Positions 1 to 10,006 of a DNA stretch of 64,000 bases are shown here, piece by piece; position 1 is the first letter of the stretch, and each line of letters starts with the position of its first letter. This DNA comes from Phallusia mammillata (lineage: Eukaryota; Chordata; Ascidiacea; Phlebobranchia; Ascidiidae), in NCBI GenBank assembly GCA_003260075.1, contig QLIY01000398.1:1-64000 (forward strand), given 5' to 3'. The position numbers and the translations under genes were made by a program. The notes beneath the pieces are model-generated. The model was not told the DNA's origin. It worked only from the letters and a program-made list of their open reading frames with translations, and did no database searches.

Positions 1-1118
1 CAGCGTGCACATCTAATGTTGCTCACAGTGGTCCTCAGTGTACTCAGGAAGCTTGTGTGTATATCGAAACACGTGATAATAAGATTTGATCAAGGTTGCA
101 ATGAATATTAAGTATATTCTCCCGACTTGTCGATGAGACAAACCGCAGCCCCGCCGCGGGCGCAAACCATCGCAACTTGAAGTTGTGATAAGCATTTATG
201 GAAATACACGCACAATGTGAACAAGGTTAATGTGAGAATGCAAATCATCCCAAGTACACCTGCGCATTTGGTTCTGCTTGCTTTGAGTGTACCTGTGCTG
301 GTCATTTCAAACTAACTTCTCGTATTTTCATTTTGGATTAAAGCGACCTTTCGTCACATGGTCAGTCATCCGCAACAGTTCATCCAAGCGTGTCGCGAAG
401 TCAACCAAGCGACAGTTGCGACTTTTGTGACGTCAAACAAACAAGTTTCAGCCAATCAACAGTTAAACAAGTTTTGAGTAGTTTCAAACCGGGCCGTTTT
501 ACGGTTGAAGTTTTAAGGACAGCGCCTGGTTGAATTGCAAAAACCGAAATTGGTTTCGAGAAAATAATCCCGCTTTCCTGTTTTGCAAATGTTGCAGTTT
601 TAAGTAAAACAGGCGCCTGATTTGAAAGAAGCGTGCAAAATCACCAGGACACGAAGATATCACGCGTAGGATCACAGCAAATAAAGTTTAAATACTAAGT
701 TTAAAGAGTCTGAAAAGTTGCGAGTAAAAAAGTTTGCGGGAGAAAAAGTTGAACAAAGGTCGAGATTTCAGTTTGCTGCTTCACTGGATCAGTGCGCGTG
801 TGAGTTTGAGAGTTGAGATTGTTGCCAGTTATGCAGTTGCTATAAGTCGTCTGATTGTTATACGTTGTGGTTGTTGTAAGTTGTGTGATTGTTACAATTG
901 TGTTGTTGTTATACGTTGTGGTTGTTGTAAGTTGTGCGATTGTTATATTTTGTGTGATTGTTATAAGTTGTGTGGTTGTTTTACGCAGTGTGATTGTTAC
1001 AATCTATGTGATTGTTATATTTTGTGTGATTGTTATATTTAATGTGATTGTTATAACTGTGTTTCCATCAGGGTCCCAAATTATGTGATTGCAATTTGCA
1101 GATTGTGAAAACAGAATA
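1..1118. other. Upstream region of the fibulin-7-like gene
   Basis: No convincing coding exon is visible here. The 3' part (about 850-1061) is a degenerate GT/TA-rich tandem repeat immediately before the start codon. The remainder presumably holds the promoter and 5' untranslated region, but no core element could be fixed from sequence alone. Confidence 0.5.
850..1061 (+). repeat. Degenerate TGTGATTGTTATA minisatellite
   Basis: About eleven imperfect copies of an 18-19 base unit based on gtgtgattgttata(agtt) run head to tail and end about 60 bases before the fibulin-7-like ATG. Open frames across it are cysteine-rich low-complexity artefacts of the repeat, not genes. Confidence 0.85.
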
Positions 1119-4100
1119 ATGAAGGGTGTAATTTTTGTGTTTTTTGTTTTTGTGGTAAATGCGATTGCTGCAGGACACCCAGGAGGGAAGGCAAAACATG
1201 GAAAAGTAAGGAAAGACGAATTACTCTAAGTCGGCAGAAATTGTTCAATGAGAGTATTTTTTATATTTGATGCAACTACGTTTTCTGATCCTGTATGGCC
1301 CAAAACAGGCATCGTTTCGGATCAATACTTGTCAGGTGGAGATTTATAAACCAGTGGCAAATAAATAGACTTGGCCTCTGTTTATTTGCGATGCTCAATG
1401 ATGCGGATCAACTTCACGCTTGAACGCGTCGTAAAATTCGCACATAAACAATTTCGAGGCGGCCTGTTTGGGTGGTCATTTCAACCCAGGGGAGTTTTAA
1501 TTGCGAATAGTTTGGCCTAAGCATCAGGTACCGTTCACTATTGCGTTAATCGGGTTTATTACAAAACAATGGGTGCATTGTGGAGAATCACAAGTACGTT
1601 ATAACCACAAATTACCAAAGCCATCCAATAATCCTCGGTTTCTCAGCCGTGGTGAAGTTTAAATGTCAGCTCAGACAGGAATATTCGCTCTACGAAGGAA
1701 GAACAAACTGAAACATATGTTTCTACTTTGTTGCGAGACAAATGCTTTTGTACGATATTTTTGCATTGTTGCACAACAGAGATTAAACAATGCCGATTCA
1801 TTGTTCATTGTACCCCTACTGACTCGGTTAAACTCGTACATTTTTCTGCGCACGACTTTTGCGGGCTAGGGTGTTCTGTTACAGACAGGGAAACTTTTCA
1901 TGCCCAGCCAAGCGTTAAACTGAGCCTCCATTTCCAGTTAAAAGGTGAAACCCCGGGTTAACAGCTTTTAAATTTCAATCCCCTAAAACCCGAAAAAGGT
2001 TTTAACGTCAACTTGGGGTTCAACAGATCACATTCCAACAAACACCATAAGTTGCTGTCTGTCTGTAATTGGTCGTTTAAACAAACCAATTTCAACTATT
2101 TCACACAAAACGTTTTGTGGCTGTTATGAAAACAACTCGCACCAATTTGTGAAGTCGGTTTATCACGTGAATGATCAATAAATGAAACAGTACATACTGG
2201 ATTTGTTCATGAGTTAATTGATATTTTATTCTGGTTGTAAAGTCCCCTCCCCACTGGACATGTGACGACTGACCGATAACATATTGACTTGTCGCCTACA
2301 TTATGATGAAAATAAAGAAAAAATTAAGCATGTCGCTTTTTATGTGTATTTGGACCGTTACTTTCATCAGTTAATCAACAAATGTTTGTTTAAATATTTC
2401 CAGTTTGAAACGATCGCGAATATCAAGCGAAATGTTTTGAACCTGAAGAGTTTGCTCACCCGGCAGGAACACCGCCTAGTGGCTGGATATCAACAATTGA
2501 AACAAAGAGTTGCGTCACTAGATAAGATGACTGGTAAAGTGGAAAAACAGATGAGCGCAGAGCACAAGTCACGTGAGCTGGTTGAAATTCTTTTCAAATA
2601 ATCGCTTTGTGTGATTGTGAATAAAATTATGTGGCATTTAAAGTTTAAAGCCGAGATTGAAAAACGGACTCGTTATTGTTTACTTTTTATTAAAATCTTT
2701 ATTTATTTCAGCTGCGAAGGTTGTAATGTTTTGTAGTAGTGTAGATTTCTTCATCATACAATTGATACCACCAGAAAACAGATGGTTGTTTCACGGTTCT
2801 GTGGCACACGTGTAGTGCTTTTGTACTGTTATGAAACATTTCTAATACAATAAGTAAACACAATGCAATGTACTACGCACCTTTACATTTTCCCAGTGAA
2901 CTGCTCCCTTCCTGATGCTCCACCTAATGGACATATTCTTGGCATACATTACGACACCAACGGCGCTGCGGAGCTTCTCAGTGATGAGATTTACTTCGTG
3001 TGTGAAGAAGGCTTTCGTCTGATTGGCTCCGAAACACGGAAGTGTCTGCCAAACGGAACTTGGACCGGAAGTTCATCCACGTGTTTAGGTGAGCAAATAC
3101 CTCGCCATAAACTTTACTGACATTCAGATTAAAGTACATTGTGTTCCAACCTTCTGTTATGAAGCCGTACAAGTCTTGCACAATCTGGTTCAACAATTGC
3201 CCTTAAACTCATCAGTGCGGCGAACAAACCGCCTCGCTTCACTAATCATGTCAACAACAACGCCACTGGCATCCACACTACGGTTCAAACAATTATTTTT
3301 AGGGAAAAAGGGGGCTTTCAGTTTTGAAAACATGTATATGAACTTTTTGCCGCAACAAATATTAATATCGTCTTCGCGAGTAATTTTTAACAAAAGTTTG
3401 TTTTTTACAGATCCAAAATTGTCTCTGACGTCAGAGTGTGACGTAACGAAGTGTTTAAACGGAGGAAAATGCGCGGGAGGATCTTGTGTTTGTGGGAGAG
3501 GATATTACGGGAATAGTTGTGAACTCGGTAAGTGTTTCGTCGCCCGCGTTTCCCTGGAGTTCACCGGTTTATCCTCGCCTGAATTTCCCGGGAAATTACC
3601 GGTTTATCGAATTCAGACCGGAGTATTGTTTTGCCTTAGAGAGAAGTCGCCTGGAGGGGGTAGTGCGCCACCCAGTGTGCACACAATCACGATGTCAGTG
3701 CGATCCAGGATTCAAACTAGGAGCCAATCAGGTGCTTTGTTTCGGTGAGATAACGCGCCTCATTGTGACATCATTATGCTTCATTAAAACATTGTTTGTT
3801 TCAAGATATCGATGAATGTCGAAACCAAAACCAACCCACCACAGAAATCATACCTGATGACGTAGGTACTGTGTGACGTCACTAGTTGCTGATTTTTTTT
3901 TAATTGATGACGTCATCTTCAATTTGATCACAGGTTCGATGGCGAAGCGCGCAGCCAATGACAATGGTGGATTATGTCGTCACAAGTGCGTGAACACTCC
4001 AGGCTCTTTCCATTGTGTTTGTCCTCAAGGTTACAACTTGCACAAGAGCGGAGATTGTCGTGACGTAAACGAATGCTCCATCGGTAAGCTTCCATTATGA

Positions 4101-4996
4101 CGTCATAAATCAATTACGAAACAGCCCGCGTTTTTAGGAAGTCACAACTGTTCACGTGACAAGCAATGTTTCAACACTGGAGGGAGTTTTGAATGCGTTC
4201 ACGTGACTTGTCCGAACAATTACCGTCGAACGTCTCCATTGTGAGTCATATGATTCCGCCTCAGTGTTGCAAATTCCAATTATTTGTTTTCTAGTGTTTG
4301 TGAACGCGATAGTTGTAGAAATGCGAATTGCCGCAAAAACCCGATCAGGATCAACTTCAACTTTATTGATCTGCCGCGATCTCTACCGCCACCTGTCGAT
4401 ATCTACCGCATGAGGGCGAAAAAGAGGTAGAAAACCGACAAATTGCAATGTTTATAGCTATTATTATAAGCTATTGCTGCCAGGCATATTATCAAATTTA
4501 TAGAGCTCTTCTTGCAAATGTATTTTTATTCCAACGTTTCGACGTCATATACAGGTCGTCTTCATCAGGGTAAATGACATTTAATTCTTTTCTTCTGTTT
4601 ATCGTGCACCGTACTACGCGCATTCAGTGTTATTTACCCTGTTGAAGACGACCTGCATAGGACGTCGGAATAAATTACATTTGCCAGAAGAGCTCTATAA
4701 ACTTGAAATTTGTGGCAATGGAACCGCATGTTAACCCATTAAAAATTATTTTCAGAACAATTCCAGAAAACGTCAGGAACCGGTTCCAAATAGTTAGAAG
4801 CAGCCATCCCGGTATATTCGGAGTAAAAAAACTCGACCCTGTAACTGGGATTCTCGTCCTTCGACGCCCGCTAGATGGCGTGCGCAACGCGACAGTTGAT
4901 TTCGAACTTCGCGAAACGACATCGACCAGGCCGCGCCGGATTAATGCTAAATACGTCACAAGACTTGTGATCTTTGTATCGCCGTTCGACTTTTAG
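1119..4996 (+). CDS. FBLN7: Fibulin-7-like secreted matrix protein, complete
   Basis: Ten coding exons: 1119-1205, 2404-2572, 2897-3088, 3411-3527, 3640-3744, 3806-3865, 3934-4083, 4138-4240, 4295-4426, 4756-4996 (TAG); about 451 residues. The start is the first ATG followed by a hydrophobic signal peptide ([18 protein letters not shown]). Residues about 30-85 are a Leu/Gln/Lys-rich coiled-coil stretch. Residues 86-150 are a sushi/CCP module ([13 protein letters not shown] ... [10 protein letters not shown]). Next come an EGF module ([16 protein letters not shown]), a partial EGF ([10 protein letters not shown]) and calcium-binding EGF modules opening with DIDEC and DVNEC. The last exon is a fibulin-type C-terminal beta module ([20 protein letters not shown]). 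Coiled coil, one sushi, EGFs and a fibulin module in that order is the vertebrate fibulin-7 plan (human about 440 residues). The exon-2 donor is uncertain: 2534 would also keep phase. Family role: extracellular adhesion and matrix assembly. Confidence 0.86.
4468..4722. repeat. Foldback MITE (GACGTC-rich inverted repeat)
   Basis: The left arm reads from gctgccaggcat through gagctctt and gacgtcatatacaggtcgtc to tcatcagggtaaat. The right arm is its inverse: gttatttaccctg, gaagacgacctgcatagg, agagctctataaacttg. About 60 bases of unique spacer separate the arms. It lies in the last intron of the fibulin-7-like gene. Full or partial copies recur near 12010-12205, 17170-17300, 21838-21915, 37778-37925, 42957-43130, 52243-52335 and 53857-53947. 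Confidence 0.85.
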
Positions 4997-5123
4997 CAGT
5001 TTTGTCCAGTAGGGGGCGCTGAAGACCCTGTATGACGTCACTGCTTAATAATTGCGACACCAGTTTCAGTTTATATGTTTCCGTGTATTTGATTTTTCGA
5101 TTTGTTGCTTCCGTTGTTTTGTT

Positions 5124-5129
5124 AATAAA
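5124..5129 (+). terminator. Polyadenylation signal of the fibulin-7-like gene
   Basis: A canonical AATAAA lies about 130 bases after the stop codon of the fibulin-7-like gene, with GT-rich sequence before it. Nothing else on this strand competes for it. Confidence 0.55.
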
Positions 5130-5186
5130 CCGCACTTGCACATTTTCACCAAAACAAACAGTTTCACCGTGAATACGATATAAACC

Positions 5187-5216
5187 GGGTTTCTAACCTG
5201 CTTTGTGCAGTCAACC

Positions 5217-5279
<63 letters not shown>

Positions 5280-5334
5280 CATGTTGGTCGCCATGTTGTT
5301 CATGGTTGACTGCGCGAAGCAGGTTGGCGAACCC
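5187..5334. repeat. Short inverted-repeat element enclosing a 58-base C run
   Basis: A left arm (gggtttctaacctg ... gtgcagtcaacca, 5187-5217) and an inverse right arm (tggttgactgcgcgaagc ... gaaccc, 5303-5334) flank an uninterrupted C run at 5218-5275. It falls between the converging 3' ends of the fibulin-7-like and CUB-ZP genes. The run may be a real homopolymer or an assembly filler across a hairpin. Confidence 0.7.
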
Positions 5335-5357
5335 GCAATGCACGAAACAACGCGGAG

Positions 5358-8300
5358 TTAGTTTCTGATGAGATAAACAATCGCACACAACGCAGCGATC
5401 AGGAAAACCACTAAAATAAATGGCAGAGGATCCTCGACCTCATTTACGTCATCAGTGACGTAATGGTGTTGATGACGTAGAGAAGCGATGACGACAGGAC
5501 CAGCTGAGAGGGTTCTCCCTCCCCCAACTTCTCGACGTTTTCTTCCACAACTCTGCAAAAGTCAAATTATGACGTCATAAAAGGCGACTGGGTTTGTGAC
5601 GTCACTTTCACTCACCGGCTGAGAACAATCGCTTCCTGTGACGTCACTGTCACAAACATTTACGTCACAATGTACGTAGATTCTCTGGTCAGCATCTGAT
5701 ACGTTCGTCCACACGAATGATTTAAACTTGAACCTTCCATAAATCGCTTCGTGGTTTCGCAAAATCGCGATGTTGTCCGAATTCTCGAATGCGTTGTTTG
5801 ATTCGCAGCTGAGAAATAACTTAGATTTAGCAGAACAGAAAATCATGATGAGCGAATTAAATAACGGAACAACTGTTCCCACTGTACGAGTAAGTTGGTA
5901 TAAACACGTTTGGTTAATTTTTTTCACACAAAACATTGAAAGCGCGGTGTAAACTACAATATGTTTTCCCGCCAAATTCAAACTCACCTCGCATCAATTA
6001 TCGGGTAAGATGGTTCAGAAGAAGGGGTTTCCCCCAGTGTTGCCCAGCAACCGGTCATCTACAAAACATCGTCATAAGTCACGTCACATAGACAGCAGTG
6101 TGACGTAATAACTAATTAACTACCTGCATTATGAAGTTTGTGTTGGATTGTGGAACGTCGGACAATCGGATTTCGGCGTAGACGTAATTCGGCACAGCGA
6201 CCTCCAGTGGCGTGGAGTTGAAATGTTCGTTGTCATGGAGATGAAAGGCGATGTTAAAATCTCCGGAGACGGGATCCGATGCAACTCCGACTTTCCTGTC
6301 ATAATTGTAAAATCCGGGCTACAACAGCAATTAATCCGGACCAGTACAGTAATAATCCGGACCACTACAGCATAAACCAGGACCACTGCAGTAATAATCC
6401 GGACCAATACAGTAATGATCCGGACCAATACAGTAATGATCCGGACCACTACAGCATAAATCCGGACCACTACAGCAAACTCACTTAATCTCAGGTTTAA
6501 CAACGGTCGCTGTGAGGTTCACGTCTCGTGGAAGAACGCATGTAAAGTTTTTGTGGAACTTGAAGTAACGCTGAATCGGATTGCTTTCGTTCAAAATGTT
6601 CGCTTTCCTGACAATGTGTGTTACCGTAAGCTCATCCGATGTTTGCTGCGTGCAAAAATGTACGTTACAAACCACTCATCCTATACAGGTAGACACAAAA
6701 AATTTTTAAAAAAAGAAGGCTGTTTAATGTGAATTGTTTCAAAACATCGTAAGCAAACATTTCGTCTTTGCGATGTCGCACTTCAGCAGTGGTTCTCAAA
6801 CTGAGGTCCGCGGTCCTTTTGGGGTCCGTGAGGCAATTCTGGTGAGACCGCGAAAAGGTTAAGGTAATTCTACAATCTTATTTGGCGTCAGTTTGTGCCA
6901 CTGAATAAGTATAAGTTTAGTTTTTTTGTCTTGTCTGTGATGTCACAAACTGTCTTTGGATCATTGTTACACACAATTTTGCGTAACTAGCTAAAATCCT
7001 GCAATCAACTCGTTTTTCTAAAATACACATTCAGGCTTAAGGACCACAAGCCCTCGACGTAATGACAAAGGAACCGCTTTAAAAAAATAATACAAAAGTT
7101 TGAGAACCACTGCTCTGCACGGAAAACTGTAAAACTACGAAACGTAATTTTAAGGTTTTTACAAGTTTAAGTTTGACAATCCAATGAGCTCACCGTAATG
7201 ATCGGATCACATAACGTCAAGTTAAAAGTGAAATTTCCAACACTGAAATCTACTTTGCACTCATCCGCCACGTCATCAGGTAGGGCGTTTCCGTCGGATG
7301 AGACCAGCAAAGTATCTCCGGAAGTAGCGTTTAAATCCTTCAGATCCGTGTTCGTCAACCTGACATGTTCAAAGCAAAAAACATGAGAAAAATTGTGAAT
7401 ATAAAAGTTTCAGACGATTTTAACCATTTCAACGCACGAAACGAAAGCAGAAAAACCGAACATTTTTTGAAAGATTGTGGTTTGTGGTTTTAACTTACTT
7501 CAAAATCACGACTTCCCCGCAAACATTGCCGCAATCTGTAACAACAAACATTTTCTAAATGCCGATCTGTACAGCCCTTATCGCGGGGAACGCAGTAACG
7601 GAATTCGAATGCGACTTTTCCAGTTTAAGACACAGTTATTATTCACTGTGTTTTGCCGGATAAAAAAACGTTATGCTTCACTAAACCCACCGGATTTTAC
7701 ACTTAGACCGAAACCAAGACTGTCGGTTCCGACACTATCCGATACGAACTCAATGCGTAACTTCCGGGTGCCGAATCTCCAGCTGTGAAAGTTATCGGTG
7801 ATGGAACCGGATAGCGAACCGAATCTGTCGGGACTTCCGATGGTTTCGTTCGATTCCTCTCCACCGAAGTTGAACTGAAAACAACATGTGGTAAAATTCA
7901 CGTCTGCTGGTTTGCCAAGTCACGGAATATACGTTGGAACATTTAGAAAACAAAGTATTTTCGTCGATACTTTTCGGCTATTTCATAGAGTTGAGTTTAT
8001 TTCGCGTGGTAAACATAGCGACACAATAGCACTACAACGATCACCAAGCCGGAAATAGCAGCGTAACATTAAGACGTTATGGGGCGCAAAACAGTGAAGG
8101 CAAATTGGTGGGTGAGGCTAAACGCGCTGCAGCTACACCGTATTGTAATGCGTTTTGTGTTTACGTAGCGGAGCAACGTTGTAGGGCAGTGGTCATTTTA
8201 TCGCACAGGATGGCTTGGACAGCCGATAAAACTAAAAACGCACATAAATAAAATCTCCCTGGGCGAGAGTTGTATCGAGCAGACGGAGAGAGTAGTTGCA

Positions 8301-9402
8301 TGACGTATTGTGGGTAAACTCCCACCGACAGAGGGCGCAGTGTGGGTAGTCCGAACTTCCAGGCAAAGTCGGGCTGGTAATGATTTCCTCCACTGCTCCC
8401 TCAAAACTTCCACCGCAGTCCTCAAACAAAGCTGGAAAAACGGTCAGATTGAAACACTACATACGGAACTGTACATAAGTTTAATGAGGAAAAAATCGGG
8501 CGAGAAATAATTCAGTACTTTGGCAACATTGAGTCACATTCACAAAGATATATACTGAGCCAAAATTCGACGGCAATTTTAACAAGTTTACCGATTTGAA
8601 ATGAAATTTCGACATCGCCGTGTGGTTGTGACAAGTCGCAGAAGTAATACACCTGATCTGAAATCCCTTTCACAGCTCCTTCAGAAATTCCGTTGCCAGT
8701 GAACCTCCCAATAATTTGCCCCGATTCTGTTCTGTCGTAAACCTGGGACAGCAAGACTTAATTGATTCGTCCCCCCCCCCTTCAGGTTAAAAGCTTTAAA
8801 ACATTTTGCCCGAATATCCCAGGGATGATAAACTAATTTAGGCGTTTATATTGCTGAATATTTGTAGTTTTCCCCCCCCCCTTCAGGTTAAAAGCTTTAA
8901 AACATTTTGCCCGAATATCCCAGGGATGACAAACTAATTTAGGCTTATTGCTGAATATTTGTAGTTTCTTTGTAAGCCGGTTCGCGATAAAATTTCAGTT
9001 TAAAACGGTCGGCATTAAAAAATAAGGTTGCCCACCCTCGAAATAGAAATCAAGTTAAGCCGTCAACGCTGCGTGACTCTGATTGAGAAAGCAAGGAACA
9101 GCAATTCACGAAACAAATGAACAAACTTACAGTGCACATATTGTCCGGGCCCAGGTGGCCTGACTTGATGTACATGTAAGGCAGGTTCCCATCTGTGTTG
9201 TTGGTGTAAATTGTACCGCTAGCGTTTCCACAAGTCCTATTAATTGTTATCAACCCCTGGTTCAAAAGCGGCTCTGGGTTGACGCAAACACACCAACCTG
9301 CGAAACAGAACACGTCAGGAGAAATTTAAGCCTAAAGTCGCGAAGTAACTTACCACGTCGCAAATTAACAAACAGAACAAATGCAGAGAGAAACACCTTC
9401 AT
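5358..9402 (-). CDS. CUB and zona-pellucida domain membrane protein, complete
   Basis: Twelve exons, 5' to 3': 9402-9354, 9297-9131, 8742-8592, 8431-8244, 7874-7691, 7535-7499, 7359-7194, 6645-6485, 6295-6124, 6058-5988, 5808-5616, 5552-5358; 577 residues. A signal peptide (MKVFLSAFVLFVN) is followed by a Cys-rich N-terminal part, possibly a degenerate CUB (about 17-122). A clear CUB domain follows (about 126-246: DCGGSFEG, CRWEFTHNTSCNYSLRL, LRIEFVSDS). A ZP module spans about 260-513: HIVRKANILNES, FKFHKNFTC, then CWATLGETP, YGRFKFKSFVW, IYVHCDVNVC. An RKRR furin site (517-520) and a C-terminal transmembrane helix (about 556-575) complete the usual ZP-protein maturation layout. Family role: cleavage releases the ZP module for extracellular polymerisation, as in egg coats or epithelial surfaces; which applies here is unknown. 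It resembles CUZD1-type CUB-ZP proteins; orthology is not claimed. Confidence 0.87.
6331..6477. repeat. 21-base minisatellite in a CUB-ZP intron
   Basis: About seven copies of a 21-base unit (aatccggaccactacagcata and variants) fill almost the whole 189-base intron between exons 8 and 9 of the CUB-ZP gene. Read on the gene strand, each unit contributes a ctgtag, a cryptic acceptor-like string. Phase shows that the true acceptor lies past the array, at 6296-6297. Confidence 0.88.
6787..7112. mobile_element. hAT-like MITE, CAGTGGTTCTCAA family
   Basis: The element has near-perfect terminal inverted repeats (cagtggttctcaaact ... agtttgagaaccactg) and no coding capacity. It sits in an intron of the CUB-ZP gene. 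The flanking octamers are not clearly identical, so the copy is probably old. Family members recur at 15723-16018, 32774-33113 and, more diverged, at 31158-31258 and 46290-46394. Confidence 0.8.
8781..8967. repeat. Direct duplication joined by a C run
   Basis: Copies 8781-8870 and 8882-8967 are nearly identical, with small differences such as the gttta indel. They are joined by ten C; another ten C precede the first copy (8771-8780). They lie in an intron of the CUB-ZP gene. This is a typical example of the window-wide pattern described in the findings. Confidence 0.85.
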
Positions 9403-10006
9403 TCTTTCCAACACACCTGTTCATTCGCCTGATACAATGTAATCTGCTCACGATCATCGAACCCTTCGAGATCCTAACAAACCGGAAACTGCCTCGGCTA
9501 ACTAACCAGATCGGAAGTGACGTAATGACGCCAATTGGGCCACAATAACGAGCGGAAGTTACGAAGGGGTCGAAACAATGTAGCATCGAAATGAGGACAA
9601 TTGTATGTGTTTCGGAGTTGGGATCTATTCGGCGTGATTTTTATCAAATTAAGTTTGTAACCAAAGTCAATGCAAGCAGAATTGTAACGTTGCCAATATT
9701 CTGTTCAGTTTTGTGAAAAAAAAGTGATTTGTCAAGTTGCCATGGAAACAAGAATGTGATTTGTAAAAATATTTCGGTTTCTCGACCGCAGCAATCTATG
9801 TGACAAGTCTTTCTTGGCCCAAACCAATTTCGCCTCTGAACGCGGTTGGTTTCGCAACCTTAACAATAGAAGTTTTTCACAGCAAACAAATTACGCATTT
9901 ACTACAGTTTAATGATACATAACCACTGCACTACCGAACAATCAACATCACGCACATACGATTGCACCACGACCACATAGAAATATTAAATGACCAGGAA
10001 GGGCGC
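9403..10006. other. Intergenic stretch between CUB-ZP 5' end and AP-3 beta 3' end
   Basis: No coding exon seen. It must hold the CUB-ZP promoter and the AP-3 beta 3' untranslated region. A TTTAAT at 9908-9913 reads ATTAAA on the minus strand, about 95 bases after the AP-3 beta stop, and is a plausible poly(A) signal. Confidence 0.5.

Noticed and set aside
734-1088. Cysteine-rich open frames upstream of the fibulin-7-like gene
   Set aside because: They are translations of the tandem repeat, present in overlapping frames, with no splice or start context.
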